Positions 1 through 9,392 of a stretch of DNA of 64,000 nucleotides are shown here, piece after piece. How positions within the stretch are numbered: the stretch's first letter is position 1; each line of letters opens with the position of its first letter. The translations under genes and the position numbers were made by a program. This DNA is from Streptomyces sp. NBC_00523. Its GTDB lineage: Bacteria; Actinomycetota; Actinomycetes; Streptomycetales; Streptomycetaceae. The notes under the pieces were generated by a model that worked only from the letters and a program-made list of their open reading frames with translations, was not told where the DNA came from and ran no database searches. Location: assembly GCF_036346615.1 (NCBI RefSeq), contig NZ_CP107836.1, positions 1,488,001 to 1,552,000 of the forward strand, given 5' to 3'.

Positions 1-1370
1 AGGTATTCGGCGAGACCGTGCGCGCCGAGTTCGCGGCCGACGCCGGACTGCTTGTAGCCGCCGAAGGGCGCGAGCGGGTTGAAGCGGCCGCCGTTGATGT
101 CGACCTGACCGGTGTCCATCCGGCGGGCGAAGGCCACGGCCGTCTCGTCGTCGGCGGCCCAGACCGCGCCCGCGAGCCCGTAGACCGTGCCGTTGGCGAT
201 GCGGAGCGCGTCGTCCTCGTCCTCGTACTTCAGGATCGAGACGACCGGGCCGAAGATCTCCTCCTGGGCGATCGTCATCTCCGGGGTGACGTCGGCGAAG
301 ACCGTGGGGCTGACGTAGTAGCCGGTGGGCAGCGGGGCCTCGGGGCCGCCGGCGACGAGGCGGGCGCCCTCCTCGACACCCTTCTCGATGTAACCGCGCA
401 CCCGGGCCTGCTGCTTGGCGTTGACGAGCGGGCCGACGCGGTCCCCGGGCACGTACTTGGCGACGGCGGCCGCCGCGAGCGCCACGGCCTCCTCGTACCG
501 CTCGGCGTCCACCAGCATCCGGGTCCAGGCGCTGCACGTCTGCCCGGAGTTGGACATCACGTTGGCGACGCCCACGTTGACCGCCTTGGCGAGGTCCGCG
601 CCGGGCAGGATCACGTTGGCGGACTTGCCGCCCAGTTCCAGCGCGACGCGCTTGACGGCGGCGCCGGCCGTGGCGCCGATCTGCCGGCCGACCGCGGTGG
701 ACCCGGTGAAGGAGACCAGGTCGACGTCCTCGTGCGCGGCGAGGGCCTGTCCGGCGACCGGGCCGAGGCCGGTGACCAGGTTGAACACGCCCGCGGGCAG
801 CCCGGCCTCGGCGACCGCCTCGGCGAAGAGCTGGGCGGTGAGCGGGGTGTCCTCGGCGGGCTTGAGGACGACCGTGCAGCCGGCGGCCAGCGCGGGGGCG
901 ACCTTGGCGACGATCTGGTGCAGCGGGTAGTTCCAGGGGGTGATCGCGCCGACGACGCCGACGGGCTCCAGGTACACCGTGGAGTTGCCGTGCCGCTCCT
1001 CGAAGGAGTACGCGGCGGCGAGCTCGGCGTAGGTCCCGGCGACCAGGACCGGGAGGCCCGCGTGCACGGAGACGGCGAGCGCGGGCGGGGCGCCCAGCTC
1101 GGCGGTGACCGTTTCGGCGATCTCCGCCGCGCGGACGCCCAGCACGTCGCGGAGCGCGGCGATGCGGGCGGCGCGCTCGGTGGGCGGGGTGGCGGCCCAG
1201 CCGGGGAAGGCGGCGCGGGCGGCGCGTACCGCGGCGTCCACGTCCTCGGCGGTACCGGCCGGGACGTGGCCGATGACCTGCTCGTCCGCCGGGTTCACGA
1301 CCGCGATCGTGTCCGTTCCCGTGGCGGGCCGCCAGGCGCCGCCGATGTACATACCGTCGTGGGCCTTCAT
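1..1370 (-). CDS. NAD(P)-dependent aldehyde dehydrogenase (C-terminus cut by window edge)
   Basis: Oxidises an aldehyde to the acid with NAD(P); the substrate cannot be read from sequence. The frame is open from the ATG at 1370 to the left edge (about 456 codons of a usual 460-500), so the last residues lie outside. Seen: ITPWNYP substrate/cofactor loop, FTGSTAVG Rossmann motif, ELGGKSA with general-base Glu near residue 245, and GQTCSA with the nucleophile Cys near 279. All hallmark residues are intact. It is transcribed alone towards the left edge. A palindrome at 1417-1435, about 50 bp upstream of the start, matches the one in front of the glutaryl-CoA dehydrogenase gene 31 kb away, suggesting shared control. 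Confidence 0.93.
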   Translation of the reverse strand, partial: MKAHDGMYIGGAWRPATGTDTIAVVNPADEQVIGHVPAGTAEDVDAAVRAARAAFPGWAATPPTERAARIAALRDVLGVRAAEIAETVTAELGAPPALAVSVHAGLPVLVAGTYAELAAAYSFEERHGNSTVYLEPVGVVGAITPWNYPLHQIVAKVAPALAAGCTVVLKPAEDTPLTAQLFAEAVAEAGLPAGVFNLVTGLGPVAGQALAAHEDVDLVSFTGSTAVGRQIGATAGAAVKRVALELGGKSANVILPGADLAKAVNVGVANVMSNSGQTCSAWTRMLVDAERYEEAVALAAAAVAKYVPGDRVGPLVNAKQQARVRGYIEKGVEEGARLVAGGPEAPLPTGYYVSPTVFADVTPEMTIAQEEIFGPVVSILKYEDEDDALRIANGTVYGLAGAVWAADDETAVAFARRMDTGQVDINGGRFNPLAPFGGYKQSGVGRELGAHGLAEY

Positions 1371-1416
1371 CGCTGTTCCTCCCGGGCACGGTGACGGACG
1401 GGATCGTCCGGAGCCC

Positions 1417-1435
1417 AAACTAGCGCTGTTAGTTT
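1417..1435. promoter_or_regulatory. Candidate operator AACTAGC-N3-GTTAGTT (aldehyde dehydrogenase)
   Basis: Perfect 6-bp arms AAACTA/TAGTTT around a 7-base centre. Read as AACTAGC-N3-GTTAGTT it is identical outside the 3-base centre to the site at 32227-32243. The size and symmetry suit a TetR-family dimer, but the regulator is not identified. Confidence 0.6.
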
Positions 1436-1475
1436 TCAGGCGCCAGAGACCCCCGTCACGGCCGGGCTCCCCCGT

Positions 1476-2834
1476 CTACATGTCCAGGCCCGGCACGTCC
1501 TTCGGCAGCGGGCAGATGCGGCGGCCCTGGTGGTCGAAGACGTACAGGTGCGCGAGGTCGACCAGGAGGGGCACCTGGCCGCCGGTGCGCAGCATCATGT
1601 CGGGGCCGGTCCGCACCACCAGGTCGCTGGCGGTGACGGCGGGGCGGTCCGGGCTGTGCATGCCCGGCGGCAGGTCGTCGGCCTCCGGCGCGTCCAGGAC
1701 GGCGACGTTCCCGCCGATGTAGGAGCCGGCGCGCTCCCTGATCCGGTCCAGCATCCCCGTACCGCCCTGGCCGCCGCGCCGCCTGCGCACGGGTCCCCGG
1801 TCGGTGCGGGCCGATTCCAGCTCGGGGACCACGGCGGGCCGGGAGCCGGTGTTGAGGTGGACCAGCGCCTCGTGGCCCTGGTATTCGACGTGCTCCACGA
1901 TGCCGCTGAGCGCGACCTCGCCCGGGCGGGCGTGGCTGGGCGGGGCGATCCGGACGGCCTCCGAGCGCAGGCCGACGATGATCGGTCGGCCCTGCTGGAT
2001 GCGCAGGAGCTGGTGGTCGGGGCTGAGCGGTTCGGGCAGCGGGAGGCGCTGGCGGCCCAGGTCGATGGACATCCGGCCCTCCAGGGGCGCGTGCACCACG
2101 GCCTGGAGGAGGTTGATCCGGGGCGTCCCGATGAAGGCGGCGACGAACACGTTCTCCGGCAGGGCGTACACCTCGCGCGGCGGGCTGACCTGCTGGAGGA
2201 CCCCGCCGCGCATGACGGCGACCCGGTGGCCCAGGGACATGGCCTCGGCCTGGTCGTGGGTCACGTAGACGGTGGTGACGCCGAGTTCCTTGGTGAGCTG
2301 GGCGATCTCGGCGCGCAGGTGGTTGCGGAGCTTGGCGTCCAGGTTGGACAGCGGCTCGTCCATGAGGAAGGCGGAGGGCTGGCGCGAGATGGCCCGCCCC
2401 ATGGCGACCCGCTGGCGCTCGCCGCCGGAGAGCTGGCCGGGCAGCCGGTCCAGGACGCGCTCGATCCCGAGCATCCTGGCCGTGTTCTCGATGCGCTCGT
2501 TGTGGTCGGCGCGCGGGTTCTCCAGCTTCAGCGGGAAGCCGATGTTGGCCCGGTTGGTCATGGTCGGGTACAGCGCGAAGTTCTGGAAGACCATGGCCAT
2601 TCCGCGCTCGCGCGGGGTGAGGTGGTTGGCCGGTTCGCCGTCGAGGAGGATCTCGCCCTCGCTGGTGTCCTCCAGGCCGGCGATCATGCGGAGCACGGTC
2701 GACTTGCCGCAGCCGGAGGGGCCCAGCAGGACGACGAACTCGCCCGGGTCGATGGAGAGGGAGAGACGGTCGACGGCGCGCGGGGACCGTCCGTATGCCT
2801 TGCTGACGTTGTGCAGGGTGATGGCGCGAGTCAT
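1476..2834 (-). CDS. Sugar-type ABC transporter ATP-binding protein (MsiK/UgpC-like)
   Basis: ATPase subunit that energises sugar uptake with separate permeases and a binding protein. Walker A GPSGCGKST at residues 38-46, signature LSGGE at 135-139, Walker B FLMDEP at 156-161, D-loop SNLDAK, switch His193. The C-terminal half is the TOBE-type regulatory region typical of MalK/MsiK/UgpC proteins. At 452 residues it is longer than the usual 370-400. The extra is an Arg/Gly-rich low-complexity stretch (around residues 330-400), perhaps a linker. No permease or binding-protein gene is near, so it may be a shared ATPase like MsiK. ATG at 2834; its ribosome-binding site is weak. Confidence 0.88.
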   Translation of the reverse strand: MTRAITLHNVSKAYGRSPRAVDRLSLSIDPGEFVVLLGPSGCGKSTVLRMIAGLEDTSEGEILLDGEPANHLTPRERGMAMVFQNFALYPTMTNRANIGFPLKLENPRADHNERIENTARMLGIERVLDRLPGQLSGGERQRVAMGRAISRQPSAFLMDEPLSNLDAKLRNHLRAEIAQLTKELGVTTVYVTHDQAEAMSLGHRVAVMRGGVLQQVSPPREVYALPENVFVAAFIGTPRINLLQAVVHAPLEGRMSIDLGRQRLPLPEPLSPDHQLLRIQQGRPIIVGLRSEAVRIAPPSHARPGEVALSGIVEHVEYQGHEALVHLNTGSRPAVVPELESARTDRGPVRRRRGGQGGTGMLDRIRERAGSYIGGNVAVLDAPEADDLPPGMHSPDRPAVTASDLVVRTGPDMMLRTGGQVPLLVDLAHLYVFDHQGRRICPLPKDVPGLDM

Positions 2835-2972
2835 GTGGTTCCGCCCGGGAGGGTTCGTGATGGAGCGGTGGGGAGCGGCAGCAGTGGCCCGAAATTAGCC
2901 CACCGCGCCCGGTGAGGGAATGACTCGCGCAAAGTTGGGTATGCCCCGGCCGCATTCACAGCCGCACGGGGC

Positions 2973-3590
2973 TCAGTCGAGCCTCCGGGCCAGGTAGGCG
3001 TGGATGAGTTCGCGGGTCTCGGCGACGAGCGCTTCGTCGCCCGACGGGTCGCTGCGGAAGGCGAGTTTGAGCAGGGCGTCGGCTGCCTCCACGCAGACCA
3101 GGATGGCGCGCAGCAGGTCCGCGTCGGCCTCCCGGCCGAGCTGTCCGGCGAGGAGTCCGGTGAGCCGGGACGCGACGCGCTGGTTGGCGTCGTCGGCCGG
3201 GTCCTCGTCGGGCGCGGGGGCGCCGAAGTCGACCAGGGCGAAGCCGGGGACGGTGCGCTTCATCGCCAGGTACTCGTCCAGCACGGCGTCGATCGCGCCG
3301 CGCCAGTCGGCGGTCTCGATGGCGGTCAGCCGGGCGGTGATGCGCTCGGCGTAGCTGTCCAGGTTGCGGTGGGCCAGCGCGTCGGCCAGGGCCCGCTTGT
3401 TGGAGAAGAAGCGGTAGACGGAGCCGATGGGCACCCCGGCCCGCTGGGCCACGGCCCGGGTGGACAGCTGCTCGTAGCCGATCTCGTCCAGGAGTCCGGC
3501 GCAGGCGTCGAGGATCCGGGCGAGGCGTTCGGCGCTGCGCTGCTGGACCGGGGCGCGGCGGAGGTTGTTCGTGTCGGGCACGCTTTCCAT
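2973..3590 (-). CDS. TetR/AcrR family transcriptional regulator
   Basis: 205-residue one-component repressor. The N-terminal helix-turn-helix (about residues 42-67, STRAVAQRAGVPIGSVYRFF) is a textbook TetR recognition region. The C-terminal ligand domain has no diagnostic motif. The ATG at 3590 is preceded by AGGAGG (3602-3607); a GTG at 3602 overlaps that ribosome-binding site and is rejected. The gene follows the polytopic membrane-protein gene by 40 bp on the same strand and could be its distal operon member. Target unknown. Confidence 0.85.
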   Translation of the reverse strand: MESVPDTNNLRRAPVQQRSAERLARILDACAGLLDEIGYEQLSTRAVAQRAGVPIGSVYRFFSNKRALADALAHRNLDSYAERITARLTAIETADWRGAIDAVLDEYLAMKRTVPGFALVDFGAPAPDEDPADDANQRVASRLTGLLAGQLGREADADLLRAILVCVEAADALLKLAFRSDPSGDEALVAETRELIHAYLARRLD

Positions 3591-3630
3591 GATGCCGTGC
3601 ACCTCCTGCGGCGGTGGCGGGAGCCTGGGC

Positions 3631-4941
3631 TCAGGCGATGAGCAGGGCGAGCCCGCCCACGGTGTACGCGATCATCAGGACGAGCAGCGGGAGTTGGCCG
3701 ATGACGGCGCGCCGGGGTGGCATGAGCCGCACGGACCTGTCGTGGGCGGCGATGACCCCGAGGACGTGGCCGGTGACGATGGCGAAGACCTGGAGGGTCG
3801 CTACACCGCCCGGCCCGAGGGGCGGTTCGGGCACGGGGGGCCGGTCGGCGCCGAACGCCAGGCGCACGGTGTGCGGGCCCTCGGTGGCGAAGAGCGTGAA
3901 GTAGTGCGCGACGAGGTAGCCGAGGGCGATCGGCACCAGTGAGTGGGCGAATGCGGTGAGCGGGTGGGGCAGGGTTCCGCAGACGAGCCGGGTGGCCCCG
4001 GCGCAGAGCCCGTACAGGGTGGCGACGAGGGCGACGGCGCCGAGCAGCCCCAGGGTGGCGGTGGTGGTACGGCCCAGCTCCGAGGTCTGCACGGTGGTGA
4101 TCCAGCGCGGCGCGTCGGAGAAGCCGTCGTACGCGGTGGAGCCGAGCATCACGCAGACGGTGGCGACGAGTCCGGGGAGCCGGGGCGTGCCGTCGAGCCC
4201 GTTGAACGGGGAGCGGACGACGAGGCGGCCGTCGGCGGGGCGGCGGCCGAACGGGGAGAGCCTGCCGAGGAGGGCGGAGTAGACCTCGAAGGCGTCGGCG
4301 TGGTCGAACCAGGGGGCGCCGTAGACCGCCGCACCGGTGAGGTGGACGGCCGCGTAGACGCCGAGGAACACCAGCAGGGCGGTGGGCGAGGCGGGGTCGG
4401 GGGCGACGAGTTCCAGCCAGGTGAAGGCGAGGAGCCCGGCCGCGGCGGGCCACATGCCGAGGCTTACGGGGAGGGCGCGGCCGGTGTCCGGGTCGCGGCG
4501 GAGCGCCCGGCAGGCGAGGAGGTGCAGGGTGCGCAGGGGGTTGAGCGCCCGCCAGACGGGCCCGAGGAGCAGCGAGGCGGGGACGAGCCCGACCCACAGG
4601 AGGACGTAGACCGCGCCGGGTGCCGGGTTGCGGTCCGGGTCGGCGGGGCCGAGGAGCAGCCACAGCACGACGGCGAGCGCGGCGGCCAGGCCGAGCGCGC
4701 GGGCGGTGAGCCGGGTGGCGCGGGCGTCGGCCAGGCGCTGGACGGCGGCCGGGAGCGGGCGGCCCGCCGCGTCGCCCCTGAACCGCGAGTCCGACCAGAG
4801 CAGGCCGAGCGCGAGGAACGAGACGAAGAGCGCGGCGAAGGCCCCGGCGAACGCGTAGAACGGCGAGAGGGGCAGGTCGTGCTGGGCCCCGATGCCGTGG
4901 GCGAGGACGCGCACGGCACCGGGAGCGGAGGTGCCCGTCAC
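3631..4941 (-). CDS. Polytopic membrane protein of unknown function
   Basis: 436 residues with about nine to eleven hydrophobic helices, the first near residues 28-48 and the last near 417-435. Streptomyces homologues are, as I recall, sometimes labelled 'fenitrothion hydrolase', a label not supported by anything visible here. The GTG start at 4941 overlaps the stop of the upstream lipoprotein gene (GTGA), showing translational coupling. It is the third gene of a beta-helix/lipoprotein/membrane-protein unit. Several loop Trp, His and Asp residues could matter, but no catalytic motif is recognised. Confidence 0.8.
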   Translation of the reverse strand: MTGTSAPGAVRVLAHGIGAQHDLPLSPFYAFAGAFAALFVSFLALGLLWSDSRFRGDAAGRPLPAAVQRLADARATRLTARALGLAAALAVVLWLLLGPADPDRNPAPGAVYVLLWVGLVPASLLLGPVWRALNPLRTLHLLACRALRRDPDTGRALPVSLGMWPAAAGLLAFTWLELVAPDPASPTALLVFLGVYAAVHLTGAAVYGAPWFDHADAFEVYSALLGRLSPFGRRPADGRLVVRSPFNGLDGTPRLPGLVATVCVMLGSTAYDGFSDAPRWITTVQTSELGRTTTATLGLLGAVALVATLYGLCAGATRLVCGTLPHPLTAFAHSLVPIALGYLVAHYFTLFATEGPHTVRLAFGADRPPVPEPPLGPGGVATLQVFAIVTGHVLGVIAAHDRSVRLMPPRRAVIGQLPLLVLMIAYTVGGLALLIA

Positions 4942-5750
4942 CGGACGACGAGCTGGGTCAGCAGGAGGTCCGACTCATGGGTCTCGACCTCGAAGAGCCC
5001 GGTCCTGTCGGCGGTGAAGGTGATCGTGACGGTCCGTCCGGCGGGGAGCTTCGCCTCCTTGTCGTAGCCGTGGACGTGCAGGACGTCGTCCCGGTCGCTG
5101 CGGACCCGCAGGCGCACGGTGCGGCCCTTCTTGGTCTCGGTGCGGCCGGGCGCGGGGCTCACCTTGCCGTCCTTGATCGCGATGTCGACGGTGGTGGTGT
5201 CGTCGGGGCTCGGGGAGGCGGGGCTCGCGGAGGCGTCGCCCAGCGTGGCGGCGGCCCGGACCGGGGTGGAGCCGACGGCCCAGGCGGTGTGGTCGTCGGC
5301 GTAGAGCCCCGCGGTGAGGTGGGTGCCGCCCCCGGCCGAGCGGAGCAGCGATGCGGGGAGGTGGAACCAGGCGCCGTAGACCCGGGCGAGCGGGTGGCCG
5401 TCCAGGAAGAGCCGGGCGTGACCGCGTCCGGCGAGCGCGCCGCCGCCCACGCTGTCCGGGGTGAAGCGGAAGTGGCGCACGGTGAGGTGGACGTTCCAGC
5501 CGTCCTCCGAGTCGGGCCGGACGGCGAGGTCCACCTCGGGGGCGCCGTCGGCGTCGACCTGGCGGAGCCGGTGGCCGTCGCCGTCGTCGGCCTTCAGGAG
5601 GCGCCCGTTGCTGCCGGTGTCCTCGGCGTGGCTGGTGCCGGGCTTGTGGTGGGTGGTGGCCCTGCCCCCGCAGGCGCCCGCGCCGAGGACGAGGACGACG
5701 GCGGTGAGCAGGGCGAGGGCGGGGCGGGCGGCGGCGCGGGCGCGGGTCAT
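4938..5750 (-). CDS. Secreted lipoprotein with cupredoxin-like C-terminal domain
   Basis: 270 residues. A signal peptide with hydrophobic core is followed by a Cys at about 27 in GAGAC, a slightly unusual lipobox lacking the usual Leu at -3. Two beta-rich halves follow. The first contains FRFTPD and HARLFLDG. The second resembles a cupredoxin fold, ending with HVHGYD and FEVETHESD, whose His/Glu/Asp residues could bind a metal. The ATG at 5750 overlaps the stop of the beta-helix gene (ATGA), and its own stop overlaps the next start, so the three proteins are made in concert at the envelope. A metal-handling role is inference only. Confidence 0.75.
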   Translation of the reverse strand: MTRARAAARPALALLTAVVLVLGAGACGGRATTHHKPGTSHAEDTGSNGRLLKADDGDGHRLRQVDADGAPEVDLAVRPDSEDGWNVHLTVRHFRFTPDSVGGGALAGRGHARLFLDGHPLARVYGAWFHLPASLLRSAGGGTHLTAGLYADDHTAWAVGSTPVRAAATLGDASASPASPSPDDTTTVDIAIKDGKVSPAPGRTETKKGRTVRLRVRSDRDDVLHVHGYDKEAKLPAGRTVTITFTADRTGLFEVETHESDLLLTQLVVR

Positions 5751-7900
5751 GCGGGGTCGCCTTCCGAAGCGGGGGCGTCGGGCTTCGCAGCGGGGGCGGG
5801 CGCGGAGGAGGCGGACGCGGAGGGGGCGGCGGACACGGGCTCCGGCGCGTCGGCGCCCTCGGCGTCCCCGCCCCCGTCCCCGCCTTCGGCGCGCTCCGCG
5901 CGCCCCCGCTCCCCGTGCCGGGCGGCGGCCACGACGGCCCAGACGACCCAGACCAGGCCGAGCAGCCCCCGTACCCAGGCCGGGCTGAGCGGGATCCACG
6001 GGATCATGAACACGCCCTTGTCCAGCGCGTCGAGCAGCGTCAGCGCGCCCAGGACCACGGTCACCCAGCCGAACACCGGGCGCGCCGGGCGCAGCGCCAG
6101 CCCGATGCCGGTCCACCAGAGCCCGGTGAGCAGCAGCGCGAGGGCGGGGACGTAGGTGGCGGCGAGACCCATGGTGGACCCGGCCACGTCGAGGCCGAGG
6201 CCGATGACGCCGAGGGCGGACGCGACCGTGGCGAGCCGACTGGTCCGGAGCCGCCGCCACCAGAGCACCCCGCCGACGAGCACGAGGACCGCGGCGATGC
6301 CCAGGGCGGCCTGGACCTCGATGCGGGCGATGCCGCGTGCCCCGTACCAGTCGCAGCCGGCCGGGAGCCGCCGGGCGCGTACGTCGTAGTCGGCGCAGAC
6401 CAGCAGTTGGGCGAGCTTGACCGGTTCGCCGAGGAGCCGGTCGGTGGAGCCGGAGACGTCGCCCCGCTTCGCGCCGCAGCTGGGCAGGGAGCGCGGGGTC
6501 GAGGCGCCGGTGTCCGACTGCCAGCAGTTGCCGTCGCCCTGGCCGTCCCACCAGACGTCGGTGGCGTTGGGGCGGGACCTGCCGTTCTTGTCCTTGCCGA
6601 GGTGGTTGTCCGCGTACCGGTTGTGGTGCGAGGTGTCGGTCTGCTTGCCGAGGGCGTTCTCGCCGCGGATGAAGGCGGGGACGGCGCTCAGGAAGAACGC
6701 GGCGCGGTTCTGGCCGTAGATCCAGTTGTCCTCGTAGCGGTTCCAGTTGCCGCCCGCGGTGATGATGCCGGTGCCCGGGGGCATGGAGATCTGCGGGCAG
6801 ACGACGCCGTCCTCGTAACCCCGCTCGGCCGGCGGCTTGGCGCAGGTGCCGTCGGCGACGTGGCGGTAGTAGTCGGCGTTGTTGTCGTGGATCAGGTTGC
6901 GTTCGAAGCGGGCGTGGTTCTGGGGGAGTCCGGGGTGGCCGGGGAAGGCGCTGTCCATCGAGGCGCCGCCCATGTTGTGGTCGAACTCGTTGTCGTGCAC
7001 GTAGACGGAGTCGCCCGCGGTGCCGGAGTAGCCGACCATGCTGTGGTGGCTGCGGCAGCCGGTGATCTCGATCGAGTAGCGCGGGACGTCGTAGCCGTAG
7101 CCGTCGTTGATGTCGGAGGCGCTGCCGGGGTAGATGCCGGAGTCACCGTTGCCGTAGGACTCGCAGTTCTTGTACAGGCCGTGGTCGCTGGAGAAGGTCA
7201 GGAAGCCGTACTCGTCGTTCCAGCGGGTGAGTACGTCGTCGATGACGAAGCCGTCCTGGGCGAGGACGTAGAGCGAGTTGAAGGTGGTGCGCTGGGCGGT
7301 GAAGTTCCTGAAGTAGATCCCGTCGGACTTGTCCGAGCGGATCGCGTTCAGCTTGCGGTACTTGGCGTCGATGACGACGTCCGTGCGGGCCGCGCCGGTG
7401 CCCTCGATCTGGAGGTCCTTCTTGCCGAGGATCGCCACCAGGTTCTGGTTGTGCGGGCACTGGGCCTGCTGCTCGTAGCTGAGGATCTGGTAGCCCAGCT
7501 TGGAGTCGGGGGCCTTGAGGCGCGCGCACTCCCCCTTCGGCGCGGGGAGCGAGGGCTCCTCCTCGTACAGGCCGGGCAGGATCGCGATGGTCTTCCCGGG
7601 CCCGTCGACGGCGTCGACCGCCTGCTGGAGGTGGCGGTAGCCGGAGGTGCGGCACCGCTCGAAGAGCGTGAGGTTGCGCGCCTTCAGGGCTTCGGGGAAG
7701 CCGGAGATACGGCGCTCGAAGTCGGCCCGGTCGGTCTTGCAGACCAGGAGGTCGGGCTCGCCGGTGCGGTACACGGGGACGCTGCCGGTGCCGTCGGGCA
7801 GGGTGACCGGCCGTTCCTCGTGCGCCTGGGCGGCGGGGGCCGCGAGCAGTGCGGCGGCGAGCACCGCCAGAACCGCCAAAAGTCTTCGTGTCCACGACAT
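5747..7900 (-). CDS. Secreted right-handed parallel beta-helix protein with C-terminal membrane domain
   Basis: 717 residues. Signal peptide MSWTRRLLAVLAVLAAALLA..., then a pectate-lyase-like parallel beta-helix region (about residues 70-470) with repeated short turns such as IDDVLTRWNDE, YVHDNEFDHN and ERNLIHDNNADYY. About five membrane helices follow (about residues 555-690), then an acidic Ala/Pro-rich tail. The helix domain should face outside the cell. The family binds or cleaves polysaccharide, but I see no certain catalytic set. The ATG at 7900 is chosen because the signal peptide starts there; the frame runs 26 codons further up without cause. First gene of the three-gene unit. Confidence 0.82.
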   Translation of the reverse strand: MSWTRRLLAVLAVLAAALLAAPAAQAHEERPVTLPDGTGSVPVYRTGEPDLLVCKTDRADFERRISGFPEALKARNLTLFERCRTSGYRHLQQAVDAVDGPGKTIAILPGLYEEEPSLPAPKGECARLKAPDSKLGYQILSYEQQAQCPHNQNLVAILGKKDLQIEGTGAARTDVVIDAKYRKLNAIRSDKSDGIYFRNFTAQRTTFNSLYVLAQDGFVIDDVLTRWNDEYGFLTFSSDHGLYKNCESYGNGDSGIYPGSASDINDGYGYDVPRYSIEITGCRSHHSMVGYSGTAGDSVYVHDNEFDHNMGGASMDSAFPGHPGLPQNHARFERNLIHDNNADYYRHVADGTCAKPPAERGYEDGVVCPQISMPPGTGIITAGGNWNRYEDNWIYGQNRAAFFLSAVPAFIRGENALGKQTDTSHHNRYADNHLGKDKNGRSRPNATDVWWDGQGDGNCWQSDTGASTPRSLPSCGAKRGDVSGSTDRLLGEPVKLAQLLVCADYDVRARRLPAGCDWYGARGIARIEVQAALGIAAVLVLVGGVLWWRRLRTSRLATVASALGVIGLGLDVAGSTMGLAATYVPALALLLTGLWWTGIGLALRPARPVFGWVTVVLGALTLLDALDKGVFMIPWIPLSPAWVRGLLGLVWVVWAVVAAARHGERGRAERAEGGDGGGDAEGADAPEPVSAAPSASASSAPAPAAKPDAPASEGDPA

Positions 7901-7958
7901 GTGCGGGAGAGTAGAGCATTGTTCAGCTTTTTGAACCCCTTCTGCACGACGAATGCCG

Positions 7959-7987
7959 TTGACGCGCCACGCTTCCATTCCTACGGT
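7959..7987 (+). promoter_or_regulatory. Vegetative-type promoter of hmgA
   Basis: TTGACG (7959-7964), 17 bp, TACGGT (7982-7987): a close match to the principal Streptomyces sigma factor consensus. Transcription would start near 7994, giving a leader of about 25 bases. An inverted repeat GTTCA-N6-TGAAC lies at 7921-7936 in the same divergent region and may be an operator for either gene. Confidence 0.6.
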
Positions 7988-8019
7988 TGTGCATAGGATT
8001 CCTTCGGACGGGAGCGCAC

Positions 8020-9348
8020 ATGGGCGGCATCGAGCAGGCGAGGAAGACGGCGGAGGGGCTTGCGTACTCCACCGGTTTCGGGAATCAGCACAGCTCGGAG
8101 GCGGTGCCGGGAGCGCTCCCGCACGGGCGCAACTCGCCGCAGCGCGCCCCGCTGGGGCTGTACGCGGAGCAGCTGAGCGGGTCCGCGTTCACCGAGCCCC
8201 GCGCCCACAACCACCGCAGCTGGCTGTACCGCATCCGCCCCTCGGCGGCCCATCCCCCGTTCGTCCGCGCGGACAACGGCGCGCTGCGCACCGCCCCGTT
8301 CACCGAGACCGTGCCGGACCCGAACCGGCTGCGCTGGGACCCGCTCCCCGAGCCCGCGCCCGGGACGGACTTCGTGGCGGGCCTGTGGACCCTCGGCGGC
8401 AACGGCGACGCGGCGCAGCGCACCGGCATGGCCGTGCACCTGTACAGCGCCAACGCGGCGATGACGGACCGGGTGTTCAGCGACAGCGACGGCGAGCTGC
8501 TGATCGTCCCCCAGCACGGCGGGCTGCTGCTGCGCACCGAACTGGGCCTGCTGCGCGCCGAGCCCGGCCATGTCGCCCTGATCCCGCGCGGCGTCCGCTT
8601 CCGGGTCGAACTGCTGGACGAGACCGCCCGGGGTTACGTCTGCGAGAACTACGGCCGCCCGTTCACGCTCCCGGACCTGGGCCCGATCGGCGCCAACGGC
8701 CTGGCCAACGCACGGGACTTCCTCGCCCCGGTCGCCGCGTACGAGGACGTGGAGCGCCCGGTCGAGGTGATCAACAAGTACTGCGGCAACCTCTGGACGG
8801 CGACCTACGACCACTCCCCGCTCGACGTCGTCGCCTGGCACGGCAACCACAGCCCGTACGTCTACGACCTGCACCGGTTCAACGTCATCGGCTCGATCAG
8901 CTACGACCACCCGGACCCGTCGATCTTCACGGTGCTGACCTCGCCCTCGGACACGCCGGGCCTGGCGGGCGTGGACTTCGTGGTGTTCGCGCCGCGCTGG
9001 CTGGTCGGCGAGGACACCTTCCGTCCGCCGTACTTCCACCGCAACGTGATGAGCGAGTACATGGGCCTGATCGAGGGCGCGTACGACGCGAAGACGGCCG
9101 GAAAGGGCGGCTTCGTGCCCGGCGGCGGCTCGCTGCACAACATGATGTCCGCGCACGGCCCGGACCGGGAGACCTTCGACAGGGCGAGCGCGGCGGAGCT
9201 GAAGCCGCAGAAGATCGACGACGGCCTCGCCTTCATGTTCGAGACCCGCTGGCCGGTCACCGCGACCGCGCAGGCCACGACGGCGGACCACCTTCAGCAG
9301 GGCTACGACGACGTATGGCAGGGTCTGAGCCGCAACTTCAGGCCGTAA
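8020..9348 (+). CDS. hmgA: Homogentisate 1,2-dioxygenase
   Basis: Opens the ring of homogentisate to maleylacetoacetate in tyrosine and phenylalanine breakdown; iron-dependent and cytoplasmic. 442 residues, family-typical length. Near the N-terminus [13 protein letters not shown] is a family signature. The iron-binding region appears as [21 protein letters not shown]... and [13 protein letters not shown], with the conserved His and Glu ligands present. Start ATG 8020 with GGGAG five bases upstream; the longer frame from 7987 would include the promoter. A GntR-type regulator gene follows by 44 bp. The downstream pathway genes (maleylacetoacetate isomerase, fumarylacetoacetase) are not nearby. 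Confidence 0.95.
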   Translation: MGGIEQARKTAEGLAYSTGFGNQHSSEAVPGALPHGRNSPQRAPLGLYAEQLSGSAFTEPRAHNHRSWLYRIRPSAAHPPFVRADNGALRTAPFTETVPDPNRLRWDPLPEPAPGTDFVAGLWTLGGNGDAAQRTGMAVHLYSANAAMTDRVFSDSDGELLIVPQHGGLLLRTELGLLRAEPGHVALIPRGVRFRVELLDETARGYVCENYGRPFTLPDLGPIGANGLANARDFLAPVAAYEDVERPVEVINKYCGNLWTATYDHSPLDVVAWHGNHSPYVYDLHRFNVIGSISYDHPDPSIFTVLTSPSDTPGLAGVDFVVFAPRWLVGEDTFRPPYFHRNVMSEYMGLIEGAYDAKTAGKGGFVPGGGSLHNMMSAHGPDRETFDRASAAELKPQKIDDGLAFMFETRWPVTATAQATTADHLQQGYDDVWQGLSRNFRP

Positions 9349-9392
9349 CGCGCCCTCCCGGGGCCCGGCGACAACGCATGCAGGAGGATCAG

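Noticed and set aside
5915..7996. 693-codon + strand frame opposite the beta-helix gene
   Set aside because: Val/Gly/Ala-rich shadow with no domain; the minus-strand frame has signal peptide, beta-helix and membrane helices.
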